Both the position numbers and the translations under genes were made by a program. A DNA stretch of 64,000 nt, from contig NZ_CP072014.1 of the NCBI RefSeq assembly GCF_017603825.1, positions 1,922,001 to 1,986,000 on the forward strand, read 5' to 3'. Shown piece by piece: positions 53,198 to 61,679 of the stretch. Under the pieces are notes generated by a model that did no database searches, had not been told where the DNA came from, and saw only the letters and a program-made list of their open reading frames with translations. The stretch's first letter is position 1, and each line of letters begins with the position of its first letter. The DNA is from Arthrobacter crystallopoietes. GTDB taxonomy: Bacteria; Actinomycetota; Actinomycetes; Actinomycetales; Micrococcaceae.

Positions 53198-53232
53198 GTC
53201 GATGCCTCCTTGGGATGACAGGAGGCATCGAC
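53198..53232 (-). terminator. Terminator after the esterase/monooxygenase operon
   Basis: GTCGATGCCTCC (53198-53209) pairs perfectly with 53221-53232 over an 11-nt loop, 13 bases past the esterase stop. Confidence 0.7.
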
Positions 53233-53245
53233 ACCGGCCAAATGT

Positions 53246-54193
53246 TTAGTTCGCGGCGGCCCAGCCATCCCGGACCTTGGCCGCCACCAGTTCCATGGCC
53301 TCGGCGCTGGCCGGCAACACATTCACCATGGAGAAGAATGCGTGCATTTGGCCGGGCCAGCGGCGGTGCTCCACGGGAACTCCTGCCTCACGCAGGCGTT
53401 CGACATAGGCCTCGCCTTCGTCCCGGAGGACGTCGTGTTCGGCCGTGAGCACCAAGGCCGGCGGCAGGCCCGCCAGCGATTCATGGCGTAGCGGGGAAGC
53501 CTCCGGATGCAGCCGGTCCTCGGGGGAAGGGACGTAGTGGTTCCAGAACCAGTCCATAAACTCGGTGGTCAGGAAGGATTGGTTTTCCGGCTCGAGGTAG
53601 GAGCCACGGGTGAGGTCATAGTCGGTGACCGGGTACATGAGGATCTGGCCGGACATTTCCGGGCCGCCCTGGTCACGCGCACGCAGCGCGTTCACCGCGG
53701 CGAGGTTGCCGCCGGCGCTGTCCCCGCTGATGAATAGGGGAACGGCCCTGCCTGCGATCTGCTCCAAATGGGAAGCTGCCCACTGCAGTGCCGTCCAAGA
53801 GTCCTCCACCGGCGTCGGGAAGGGATGCTCCGGCGCCTTGCGGTAGTTCACGAGAACAACGGCCGCGCCGGACTTTTCGGCCAACTGCCGCCCCAGCGTT
53901 TCATAGCCTGCGATGTCTTCCAGAACCCAGCCGCCGCCATGAAGATACACGATGACTGCGGAGGGTTCCGCGGTGGGGACGTGGACACGTACCTGGAAGG
54001 TGCCGCCGTCGTACCCGATAAGGGTGTGGTCCTCGCTGCGGTGCATGTCCGGGCCCTCGCCGTAGAGGTCCTTGAGGCCGTTGCTGGCGATCCGGGCTTC
54101 GGCGGGGGACAGGTGCCACATCGGCTTGGCATCCGGGCCGGCGGCTTCCGCCATTCCGGACAGGAAGCCCAAAGTTGCTTGGTCAAGTGCCAT
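53246..54193 (-). CDS. HSL-family alpha/beta hydrolase (esterase)
   Basis: 315 residues from ATG 54193, behind AAGGAAAG. The oxyanion-hole motif IVYLHGGGWVLED, nucleophile elbow ISGDSAGGN, and the catalytic His in GQMHAFF define the hormone-sensitive lipase family. It cleaves carboxylic esters. It is last in an operon with a flavin reductase and a two-component monooxygenase, so it may open an aryl ester before or after oxidation. A strong terminator follows. Confidence 0.91.
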   Translation of the reverse strand: MALDQATLGFLSGMAEAAGPDAKPMWHLSPAEARIASNGLKDLYGEGPDMHRSEDHTLIGYDGGTFQVRVHVPTAEPSAVIVYLHGGGWVLEDIAGYETLGRQLAEKSGAAVVLVNYRKAPEHPFPTPVEDSWTALQWAASHLEQIAGRAVPLFISGDSAGGNLAAVNALRARDQGGPEMSGQILMYPVTDYDLTRGSYLEPENQSFLTTEFMDWFWNHYVPSPEDRLHPEASPLRHESLAGLPPALVLTAEHDVLRDEGEAYVERLREAGVPVEHRRWPGQMHAFFSMVNVLPASAEAMELVAAKVRDGWAAAN

Positions 54194-54221
54194 GAGTTCT
54201 TTCCTTTTCAGCGGGAGTGGG

Positions 54222-54773
54222 TTAGACGAGTACGGACTGCTCGCCGAGTCGGTGCCAGGCACGGTTGTGATAGACCAGCGGGTCAGGAGTTTCCTCAGGT
54301 TCCGGAGTCTGCGCCTGCAGCACCTGCACGGCGACGACAGTCGAATCCCCGGCTTCCATGCGCTCCACAATGCGTCCACGTAGCCAGGTCGGGGCATCGG
54401 CCAGGACCGGTTCACCAGTGACCAGTCTGGACCAGCTGTTGTGGTCCGCGAATCGGTCGATGCCGGCGGTGGCGAATGTTTTAGCGAGGTTGACGTGGTC
54501 CGCGCCGAGCAGGTGGACGACCACAGTCTCTGCCCGGGCGAGTGCAGGCGCGGCCGAGGAGAACGCCGAGAGCGAGAACACCAGCAGTGGGGGATTTGCG
54601 GAGACCGAGATAACCGAACTGGCAGTCAGCCCCACCGGCCCGTCGCCGGGGTCTGCGGTGACTACGGCGACGCCGGCCGGATGGTTACGGAAAGCCGCCT
54701 TGAACCGGTCGGCGGAGAGCATATCCTCGAAGGCGCCCTCGGCAACCCGCTGGACGGTCTGGCTGTGGCTCAC
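54222..54773 (-). CDS. Flavin reductase component
   Basis: 183 residues of the flavin reductase-like family, GTGA-overlapping the monooxygenase gene. FKAAFRNHPAGVAVVTAD, GLTASSVISVSANPPLLVFSLS and FADHNSW are typical of the FMN/FAD reductases that feed reduced flavin to two-component monooxygenases (HpaC/HsaB style). It supplies the partner encoded just upstream. Confidence 0.91.
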   Translation of the reverse strand: MSHSQTVQRVAEGAFEDMLSADRFKAAFRNHPAGVAVVTADPGDGPVGLTASSVISVSANPPLLVFSLSAFSSAAPALARAETVVVHLLGADHVNLAKTFATAGIDRFADHNSWSRLVTGEPVLADAPTWLRGRIVERMEAGDSTVVAVQVLQAQTPEPEETPDPLVYHNRAWHRLGEQSVLV

Positions 54774-55972
54774 TTTTGTGCCCCGTTCTCAACGAGGGAG
54801 AAGAAGACCCATTCGGCGTCCTCCGCCAGTCCGGAGAGCATGCGACCGCACGCCTGCAGGACCACCGGCCCGGAGGTCATATGCTGGGTGCCGGCATGCA
54901 TATCGCGGAAGAAGCGCTGCAAATCGCCATCGCGCAGGGCGGCGGTGGCCGCCCACTTGTAGACGCTCATGCAGACTTCATGCGCGGACCACGTGGCGTT
55001 GTTCAGTGCCAGCCGGGTGAGGGTTTCCTGCTCCGGGGAGAGGATTTCGCCAGCGTCCAGCGTGGCCTCGTTGTCGGACCAGACATCCATGACGAAGGCA
55101 CGGGCGGAACGCAACGTGGCTTCAGCTTTCGCATATTCCGCGGCGAACTGGTCGGTGTCCACGCTGGCGCCCGGGGCGCCGGACTTCTTCTGCGCCAGCA
55201 TCTTCATTTCGTCCAGCATTCTGCGGCCGACGCCGAGCGCCCAGCCGGCATGGTTGATGCCGGACATGTTTGCCAGGCCCATCCGGTACAAAGCACCCCC
55301 GTGGACCGAGTCCTTGGTGGCAACGTTGTAGGTGTAAGCCTGCGGAACAAACAGATCCGTGGTGCTGTAGTCGATGCTGCCGGTGGCCTTGAGACCCATG
55401 ACATCCCAGTTATCGACAATCTGCGCCTGTGCCTTGGGGAAGGTGAAGATCAGGGCCTCGCCGGTTTCCTCGACCAGGGCAGCGGTGTGGATGTGGCTGG
55501 CCAGCGGCAATCCCGAGGCAAAGCTCCAGGAGCCGGAGAGGAGGTAGCCGCCGTCGGCCTTCGTGGCCGTGCCCAGCCGCGTACCTTGCCCGGCCATCAG
55601 GTGGTAGCCGCCGTCGGCGAACAGCGCCTCGGTGGCCTCGGCTCCCTGGTACGCCGCCGTGGTGCCGGTAATCATCTGCAGTGCCATGACCGCCCAACCG
55701 GTGGAGGCATCCGCATAGGACAGCTTTTCGATGACCTCGATGACCTGCCGCGGCGAGGCCTCATAGCCGCCGAGGTCCTGCGGGATACCCAACCGGAAAA
55801 CGCCGGCATCATGCAGTGCTTGGGCTGCCGTCTCGGTGAGGTAGCCCAACTCTTCGTTCTGCGAGGCCTGGGACATCAGCAGCGGTGTAATTTCCTCGAT
55901 GCGTTCCAGCAACGCAGGAATTTCGCTGCTGACGTGCAGCTGGCCGGTGGTTTCTGTAACGGTTTGCGACAT
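54770..55972 (-). CDS. Two-component flavin monooxygenase, acyl-CoA dehydrogenase fold (HsaA/DszC-like)
   Basis: 400 residues from ATG 55972, eight bases behind AAAGGAG. The fold is that of acyl-CoA dehydrogenases (GIPQDLGGYEASPRQVIEVIEKLSYAD, GSWSFASG, GLKATGSIDY), but the catalytic Glu of dehydrogenases is not in place, as in group D oxygenases. With its flavin reductase it hydroxylates an aromatic or similar substrate. Neighbouring hydroxyquinol genes suggest a phenolic compound; the exact substrate is unknown. Confidence 0.88.
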   Translation of the reverse strand: MSQTVTETTGQLHVSSEIPALLERIEEITPLLMSQASQNEELGYLTETAAQALHDAGVFRLGIPQDLGGYEASPRQVIEVIEKLSYADASTGWAVMALQMITGTTAAYQGAEATEALFADGGYHLMAGQGTRLGTATKADGGYLLSGSWSFASGLPLASHIHTAALVEETGEALIFTFPKAQAQIVDNWDVMGLKATGSIDYSTTDLFVPQAYTYNVATKDSVHGGALYRMGLANMSGINHAGWALGVGRRMLDEMKMLAQKKSGAPGASVDTDQFAAEYAKAEATLRSARAFVMDVWSDNEATLDAGEILSPEQETLTRLALNNATWSAHEVCMSVYKWAATAALRDGDLQRFFRDMHAGTQHMTSGPVVLQACGRMLSGLAEDAEWVFFSLVENGAQK

Positions 55973-56095
55973 CGCTTGCTCCTTTGCCCGATGGGGATGT
56001 GATGTGCATCTCATCCTGACGGTGGGAGGGCGGGCAGTGCGCGAATGTCCGAAACAGGCAAATTGTTTGTCCCGCCTGGTCAAAAGGCAAGGGAA

Positions 56096-57046
56096 TCAGG
56101 CGCCGCGCGCCTCCCGCGGAGTGCAGCCGAATGCCTGCTTGAAAGAGCGGGAGAAATGTGCGGCAGAGGCAAAACCTGCGGACGCGGCGATCGCACCGAC
56201 CGATGCCGACTGAAGTTTCGGGTCCGCGAGCATTTCCGCGGCACGGCGCAGCCGAGTGGCCAGAATTTCCTTGCCCACGGTTGTGTCCTCGGCTGCGAAG
56301 ACCCGGCCAAGGTGGCGTTCGCTGATGCCGATGTCGTGAGCGATGCGGGAGGCAGATAAATCAGCTTCCCGCAGGTGGTTGCGGATGTATTCACGTGCGC
56401 TGAGCATGTAGCCCCCGGTGAGCGAGCTCGGATGGTTGCCGGTGATCAGCTCGAAGAGATCAAGGCAGGCATCCTCCATGGCCTGGGGGTTCTCGGGTGG
56501 AGCCTGCAGGGCATGGCGGATGGTGGTCACAGCAGCGCGTGCATATTCCGTGAACGGGGCACCTGGTCCGGCGCGCAGCACCAGCGGGGCGGTCAGCCCC
56601 GACTGTCCGGTGCGCTCAGGGTAGAGGCTTCGGGGAACCTCGAGGATGACCTGGCGCATGTTCGTCGAAAAGCCGTAGATGAATGGCCGGTCGGCATCAT
56701 AAAGAATGGCGTCTCCGGCGGAGAATGTCTCGCAGCCACCGGAGTGGTAGTAGAACGCGTTGCCTTCTAGCAGAAGGCAGAGCGGCAGCGTTTCCGCCGG
56801 AACATTGCGGATATCCACCTGCGAGCGTTCAACCACATGGTCGTTGCCTTGGATCTCCGTAAAGCGCAGCCGCGGCATGCGGAGGTTCCGCTGCGCTGCA
56901 ACCAGGCCGTCGGACGCCAGCGTCCGGCAACTCAAGCCGATCAGCGAGCGTTTGTTGTAGTCCTCCCAAAGGGGCAGACGGTCCTGAAAAGGAACACGGG
57001 CGGTGGAAAAGGCAGTCGTCACGGCAGTGACAGAAGTGGTCCCCAA
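56096..57046 (-). CDS. AraC-family regulator, first of two
   Basis: 316 residues (TTG start at 57046, ten bases after AAGGAG). The N-terminal half is an AraC-binding-like domain (QGNDHVVERSQVDIRNVPAETL, AILYDADRPFIYGF), the C-terminal 100 residues are the two helix-turn-helix units (DLSASRIAHDIGISERHLGRVF and ASAGFASAAHFSRSFKQAFG). It lies 123 bp upstream of the monooxygenase operon on the same strand and is its likely activator. A related copy is at 57817. Confidence 0.91.
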   Translation of the reverse strand: MGTTSVTAVTTAFSTARVPFQDRLPLWEDYNKRSLIGLSCRTLASDGLVAAQRNLRMPRLRFTEIQGNDHVVERSQVDIRNVPAETLPLCLLLEGNAFYYHSGGCETFSAGDAILYDADRPFIYGFSTNMRQVILEVPRSLYPERTGQSGLTAPLVLRAGPGAPFTEYARAAVTTIRHALQAPPENPQAMEDACLDLFELITGNHPSSLTGGYMLSAREYIRNHLREADLSASRIAHDIGISERHLGRVFAAEDTTVGKEILATRLRRAAEMLADPKLQSASVGAIAASAGFASAAHFSRSFKQAFGCTPREARGA

Positions 57047-57072
57047 CTCAAACCAGCTCCTTCGTCAGTTCA

Positions 57073-57085
57073 TTGAATCTTTCAA
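57073..57085. promoter_or_regulatory. Palindrome upstream of the first AraC-type gene
   Basis: TTGAA-TCT-TTCAA, 27 bases upstream of the TTG start in the 89-bp gap before the RibD-like gene. AraC sites are usually direct repeats, so this is only a weak candidate. Confidence 0.25.
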
Positions 57086-57135
57086 CAATACGTGTGATTT
57101 ACGCCTCAGAGAACGGGCTGGCGGGTTTGAACGAT

Positions 57136-57753
57136 CTACGCGCTGCCCTCGTAGGTTCCGTACTCCGGGGTGCCGGTTGTTTCGTAGGTGTGGATGGCCA
57201 ATCCGGCAGGCGTCACCTTATGGCTAATCAGCTTCAGCCCGGCAGGAGTACCGCCGTCGGGGAACAGGCGACGCCCGCTGCCCACAAGTACTGGGGCGAT
57301 GACCAGGCGCAGTTCGTCAATCAATCCTGCAACGAGCATCGACTGACCGAGCCTGGCGCTGCCGTGGATCTGCAGCTCCCGGCCAGGCTGGTCCTTGAGT
57401 TCCGCTACCTTTGCGGGAATATCCCCCGAGAGGATTGCGCTGGGTGACCATTTAGCCGTGGCGAGGCTGTTGGAAACGACGTACTTGGGCACGCTGTTCA
57501 TCTTTTCCGCGAACGGATCGTTTGGATCGGTCATGTTCGGCCAGGCCTGCGCGAACTCCTCGTACGTTCGCCGGCCCAGTAGTAAGCCGTCTGCCTCCGC
57601 CAGCCAATCGGCGGCCTGCTGCATGAAGGTCTCGTCCATGTGCGGGACGAACCAGCCGCCCTGGGTGAAGCCGCCGCTGGTGTCCTCGTCCGGTGAACCC
57701 GGACCTTGGCAGACTCCGTCCAGGGAAAGGAACTCGGTCAGTGTCAGTTTCAT
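57136..57753 (-). CDS. RibD C-terminal/dihydrofolate reductase-like protein
   Basis: 205 residues from ATG 57753; a longer in-frame start at 57798 exists. Family motifs: MKLTLTEFLSLDGVCQGPG, LLLGRRTYEEFAQAWP, KYVVSNSLA and LQIHGSARLGQSMLVAGLIDELRLVIAPVLVGSGRRLF-like block. It should be an NAD(P)H reductase of unknown substrate. It sits between two AraC-type regulators on the same strand, unlike the other copy at 31014. Confidence 0.88.
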   Translation of the reverse strand: MKLTLTEFLSLDGVCQGPGSPDEDTSGGFTQGGWFVPHMDETFMQQAADWLAEADGLLLGRRTYEEFAQAWPNMTDPNDPFAEKMNSVPKYVVSNSLATAKWSPSAILSGDIPAKVAELKDQPGRELQIHGSARLGQSMLVAGLIDELRLVIAPVLVGSGRRLFPDGGTPAGLKLISHKVTPAGLAIHTYETTGTPEYGTYEGSA

Positions 57754-57816
57754 GGCCGGCTGCTCTCGGTCGATGTGCTGGCGGTACCCGATGGGCACCG
57801 CTTCATAGAGATGGAT

Positions 57817-58818
57817 TCAGTGTGCGGCTTTGCGGGCCTGCAGCGGGCTGACGCCAAAAAGTTCTTTGTAGGCCCGGGAAAAGTGCGGCTGCGAGGAGAA
57901 GCCGAGTTCCGCAGCAAGCCGGGCCAAAGGTTGCCGCGGATTGCCCGGGTCGGCCAGCAGCCGGCGGGCCAGCTGCAGCCGTTCTTCCCGGATGAACCGC
58001 ACCACGCTAATGCCTTCTTGCGCGAAGACCCTTGAGAGCTGTCGATCGCTGATGCCAATGGCGGCAGCCACCAAAGGGGCCGACAGCTGTGGGTCGCGCA
58101 GCCGCTGGAGGATGAAGGATTTGGCCGCCGCGAAGTGGCCAACGCCGCCGCCGTCGTCGCCGTTGACCAGGATCCGGAACAGGTCCAGGGCCGACGCTTC
58201 CAGCCGGGCGCCGTCCGGCTCCCGATCGGCCAGCGCGCTTTGCATCAGGCCGGCCAGCGCGTTGGCATGTTGCCCGGCGGCCACGGAGCTGCGGAAGTCG
58301 AAAATCTGTGGGCGACCCAGGCTGCTTCGCCCTGAAATCTCTTTGTAGACCGACCGCGGAATCTTGAGCGCGAGTTCGCGCAGCCCGTGCGAAAACCCGC
58401 GCATGAACGGCTGGTCCGCGTCATACAGAACGGCTTGGCCCGGGCGCAGCATCTCGCAGCCGTCCCGGTGATAGAAGAAGGCCTCGCCGTCGAGATTGAA
58501 ATAGACAACGACGGCGTCCGCCGGGTTCGCAGAGATGTAACTTTGGGTGCGCTCAACCACGTGCGGATTCCCGGCCACATGCGCGAACTGGATGCGCGGA
58601 AGCTGAAGGTTGAGCTCGGTTGCTTCGAGCGCCGCTTCGCTGAGCGTGCGGCAGCCGAGGCCGATGAGCGAGCGGGCATTATGGTTTTCCCACAGTTCCA
58701 CGCGGCGCGGCTCGGGCAAGCCAGCCGTGGAAAAGCGGACCACCCCCTGGGATGGTCTCGTGACAGATGATTTTCCCGTGGCAACCCCCGCCAACGGGCT
58801 CCGCGTGAGCCGGGTCAT
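57817..58818 (-). CDS. AraC-family regulator, second of two
   Basis: 333 residues, same architecture as the gene at 56096: AraC-binding-like N-terminal domain (GNPHVVERTQSYISANPADAV, AVLYDADQPFMRGF) and C-terminal DNA-binding part (APLVAAAIGISDRQLSRVF, AELGFSSQPHFSRAYKELFG). The two share many blocks and arose by duplication; the target of this one is not clear, perhaps the RibD-like gene 63 bp downstream. Confidence 0.91.
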   Translation of the reverse strand: MTRLTRSPLAGVATGKSSVTRPSQGVVRFSTAGLPEPRRVELWENHNARSLIGLGCRTLSEAALEATELNLQLPRIQFAHVAGNPHVVERTQSYISANPADAVVVYFNLDGEAFFYHRDGCEMLRPGQAVLYDADQPFMRGFSHGLRELALKIPRSVYKEISGRSSLGRPQIFDFRSSVAAGQHANALAGLMQSALADREPDGARLEASALDLFRILVNGDDGGGVGHFAAAKSFILQRLRDPQLSAPLVAAAIGISDRQLSRVFAQEGISVVRFIREERLQLARRLLADPGNPRQPLARLAAELGFSSQPHFSRAYKELFGVSPLQARKAAH

Positions 58819-58852
58819 ACCAGTAGAGTGTACGGCGGTCCGGCCCGCAGGG

Positions 58853-59758
58853 CTAACTGCTGATTGACATGACCAGGTCGACGAAGCGCTGGGCCGCAGG
58901 CGTCAGCGTCCGGTTTTCCGGCCACACCATTGTGCCCTCGAGCGGGTGAACCACTTGGCTGATTCGACGGATGACAATGTTCTCGCCAGCTAGCTCCGCT
59001 ACGGCGCTCGGCATGATGCTGATACCCATGCCTGCCGCTACCAAGGGAATGGCCGTCTGCAGTGTTGCCACGGTGCGTACCGTTGCGGGACGCGTGCCCA
59101 TCGCGGCCCAAACGTCCTCGATCAGTTCGATCAGGCCGGGAAAGCCGGCATAGCGCTGTGGAACCATCCAGATCTCGTCCAGCAGGCCTGAAAGATCGAT
59201 GGTTTCCGGGGCGCCTCGGTGGCTAGGCGGCAGGACGGCCACCAGCGGCATCTCCTGGACGAGCGCCACACAGAGATCCCCCGCGGTGCTGTCCCGCAAC
59301 TTGCCGGTATTGCCGGTGGCAACAAACCCGACGTCGGCCAGGCCGGAACTGACCTGACTGAGGACTTCGGCCGGAGCAGGATCGGAAAGCTCCACTTCTA
59401 CCCCGGGGGCTTGCTCCGCGTAGTTCTTGAGCAGCGGCGGGAGCCCGGACCAGGAGAAGGAGGGAACAGAGGCGATATGCAGCCGACCCGTGAGTCCTTG
59501 TCCGAGCGCCTTGACGTGGCTCTCTATCCGGCTGGCCCGCAGGATCAGTTGGGAGCCGTTGGCCACCAGGTATTCGCCGGCCTCGGTTTTGCTGACACCA
59601 TGCGCGTGCCGCTCCAGGAGTTTGGCGCCGAGCTCCTTTTCCAGCTGCGATACGGCGAGGCTGAGTGGCGGCTGCGTCATATGCAGCATGGCAGCTGCCT
59701 TGGAGAAGGAGCCTTCTTCGGCGACGGCCAAAAAGTATCGCAGTTGGCGGAGATTCAT
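58853..59758 (-). CDS. LysR-family regulator
   Basis: 301 residues. The N-terminal winged helix MNLRQLRYFLAVAEEGSFSKAAAML and SQLEKELGAKLLERH, then a two-lobed effector domain (GLTGRLHIASVPSFSW, ATGNTGKLRDS). It is divergent from an ABC importer with a shared 128-bp promoter and should control that operon with the imported compound or a product as effector. A T-N11-A site overlaps its own start. Confidence 0.93.
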   Translation of the reverse strand: MNLRQLRYFLAVAEEGSFSKAAAMLHMTQPPLSLAVSQLEKELGAKLLERHAHGVSKTEAGEYLVANGSQLILRASRIESHVKALGQGLTGRLHIASVPSFSWSGLPPLLKNYAEQAPGVEVELSDPAPAEVLSQVSSGLADVGFVATGNTGKLRDSTAGDLCVALVQEMPLVAVLPPSHRGAPETIDLSGLLDEIWMVPQRYAGFPGLIELIEDVWAAMGTRPATVRTVATLQTAIPLVAAGMGISIMPSAVAELAGENIVIRRISQVVHPLEGTMVWPENRTLTPAAQRFVDLVMSISS

Positions 59759-59773
59759 ATACAGATTCTATAT
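59757..59773. promoter_or_regulatory. LysR-type T-N11-A box
   Basis: ATATA-CAGATTC-TATAT is a palindrome with the T-N11-A core of LysR sites. It touches the ATG of the LysR gene, so binding should repress the regulator itself. Confidence 0.45.
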
Positions 59774-59828
59774 AGGCTGTCTGCAAAAGAAGTATTTGCT
59801 GTATGGGTGCCACTCCGTCACACTCATT

Positions 59829-59844
59829 TGTGATCAGTATCACG
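59829..59844. promoter_or_regulatory. CRP/GlxR-like site upstream of the ABC importer
   Basis: TGTGA-TCAGTA-TCACG matches TGTGA-N6-TCACA at nine of ten positions, 43 bases before the lipoprotein start. It suggests catabolite control of this operon. Confidence 0.5.
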
Positions 59845-59886
59845 GCCGCTTGGCGGTCGTTGCACGAACTCAAAGGAGAGGTGGGC

Positions 59887-60849
59887 ATGCAAGCAAGAAT
59901 CATCCTCGCGCTGCTTGGGGCGGTGGCGTTACTGCTTTCAGGCTGCGGAGTCGGCCAGGGGAGTGCAAAAGAAATCGGCGCGGGGGAGCCGATCAAAGTG
60001 GGCGTTATACCGGTCGCGGACTTCGCCCCGGTCTACATCGCCCTGGAGGAAGGCTACTTCGCCGAAGCGGGGCTGAACGTGCAGACCCAGGTTATGCAGA
60101 ACGCGGCCGCCATCGCGCCGTCCGTGATCAACGGGCAGCTTCAGTTCGGGACGTCCGCCACGACGCCCTTTATAGCAGCCGCGCAGAAGGGGTTGCCGGT
60201 TCAAGCGGTGGCTAACGCTGCCGATGTTGCCGAAGACCCTGCCGAGGACGTTTCGGCCCTGCTGGTCGGCGAGGACTCGACGGTTCAGCGTCCGGCGGAC
60301 CTTGAGGGAAAGACTGTGGCTGTTAACGCGCTCTCCTCGATCCTGCACATTGCGGCAGCACGCAGCATTGAGGCCGACGGCGGCGACCCGTCCCAGGTGA
60401 CGTTCGTGGCCATGCCGCTGCCCGACATGATGACGGCCCTTAAACAGGGCCGCATCGACGCGGCAAGCGTAGTGGAGCCGTTCGCGACGATCGGTGCTGC
60501 CAGCGGCGCCCGCGCCATTGCCCACCCCTACACCGACGCCATGCTGCCCGGCGGCACCTTCGCACTCTTCTTCACCGCCGCCCCGTTTGTGGAGAAGAAC
60601 CCCGAACTGGTGGAAAAGTTCGTGGCCGCGCTGGAGAAAGGCAGCAGCACGGCAGCCGAACATCCGGAGAAAGTCCAGGAAGTACTTATCAAGTACGGCA
60701 AGCTCAAGCCCGAGATCGCCGCGTCCATGCTGCAGCCCGGCTACGGAGTAGGTGTTTCCCCGGACGCACTGGATACTGCCGCGGGCGTCATGCACGACCT
60801 CGGTTTCCTGGCTGAAACAATCAAGGGAGCGGACGTGATCCGACCGTGA
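59887..60849 (+). CDS. NitT/TauT-type ABC substrate-binding lipoprotein
   Basis: 320 residues from ATG 59887, behind AAAGGAGAGG. Lipobox LLSGC with C20. VGVIPVADFAPVYIALEEGYFAEAGLNV and the FGTSATTPFIAAAQKGLPVQ block are signatures of the SsuA/NMT1-THI5-like family, binders of sulfonates, nitrate, thiamine precursors, aromatic acids and others. It is the first gene of a four-gene importer, followed by an MBL-fold hydrolase. Ligand not predictable. Confidence 0.91.
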   Translation: MQARIILALLGAVALLLSGCGVGQGSAKEIGAGEPIKVGVIPVADFAPVYIALEEGYFAEAGLNVQTQVMQNAAAIAPSVINGQLQFGTSATTPFIAAAQKGLPVQAVANAADVAEDPAEDVSALLVGEDSTVQRPADLEGKTVAVNALSSILHIAAARSIEADGGDPSQVTFVAMPLPDMMTALKQGRIDAASVVEPFATIGAASGARAIAHPYTDAMLPGGTFALFFTAAPFVEKNPELVEKFVAALEKGSSTAAEHPEKVQEVLIKYGKLKPEIAASMLQPGYGVGVSPDALDTAAGVMHDLGFLAETIKGADVIRP

Positions 60850-61679
60850 GCAACGCAATTCAAACACTTGCCGCCCCGGCCACACGTGACAGGCGCAGGG
60901 CCGTGGCGGGCCTGAGCCGACGTTGGCTGGGAACCGGCCCCGTCGTCGTACTCTTCTTGCTGTGGGAGCTGGCCAGCGTCACCGGCATACTGCCGGTCGC
61001 ATCCATTCCGCCCGCCAGCGACGTCATCGTGGCCTTCGGCGCCCAGCTTGTATCGGGCGGCTTCTGGCTGGCGCTGTGGGACACGCTGTCCGTGGCGCTG
61101 CTGGGCCTGGTGCTGATTGTCCTGATCGCTGCTCCGATCGCGCTGGTCATCGGCCTCTCGCGCTGGTGGCAGGAATCCACGTGGTTCGTCCTCGAGTTCC
61201 TCAAGCCCATCCCTCCTGTGGCGCTGATTCCGCTCGGGCTGCTGTTGTGGGGGCCCTCGCCGGGGATGAAGCTATTCCTGATCGTCTTTGGGGCGATCTG
61301 GCCGCTGCTGACCCAGTTGGTGTACGGGCTCAGGGAAGTCAACGGCGTGGCCCAGGATATGGCGAAGAGCTACCGGTTGGGCCCATGGCTGACGACGACG
61401 CGGCTCGTGTTTCCCTCGGTGCTGCCGTTTGCTACCACCGGGCTGCGCATCTCCGCCGCCATCGCCGTTGTTATTGCTGTAGTAACCGAAATGATCGGTG
61501 GTGCCGCCGGACTGGGACAGAACATCGTGGTAGCGCAGTCGGCCAATGCACTGGCTGAAATGTATGCGCTGATCATCGCCGCGGGGCTGCTGGGTCTGGG
61601 CATCAACCTGGTATTCCGCTTTGGAGAGAAGCCGCTTCTCTTCTGGCATCCGTCCATCCGAGAAGAAGGCAAGCTTTGA
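60846..61679 (+). CDS. ABC permease (NitT/TauT type), first
   Basis: 277 residues from GTG 60846 (GTGA overlap). About six hydrophobic segments; the coupling region reads LREVNGVAQDMAKSYRLGPWLTTTRLVFPSVLPFATTGLRI, with the usual EAA-like pattern. It forms the membrane channel, probably as a heterodimer with the next gene. Confidence 0.91.
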   Translation: MSNAIQTLAAPATRDRRRAVAGLSRRWLGTGPVVVLFLLWELASVTGILPVASIPPASDVIVAFGAQLVSGGFWLALWDTLSVALLGLVLIVLIAAPIALVIGLSRWWQESTWFVLEFLKPIPPVALIPLGLLLWGPSPGMKLFLIVFGAIWPLLTQLVYGLREVNGVAQDMAKSYRLGPWLTTTRLVFPSVLPFATTGLRISAAIAVVIAVVTEMIGGAAGLGQNIVVAQSANALAEMYALIIAAGLLGLGINLVFRFGEKPLLFWHPSIREEGKL

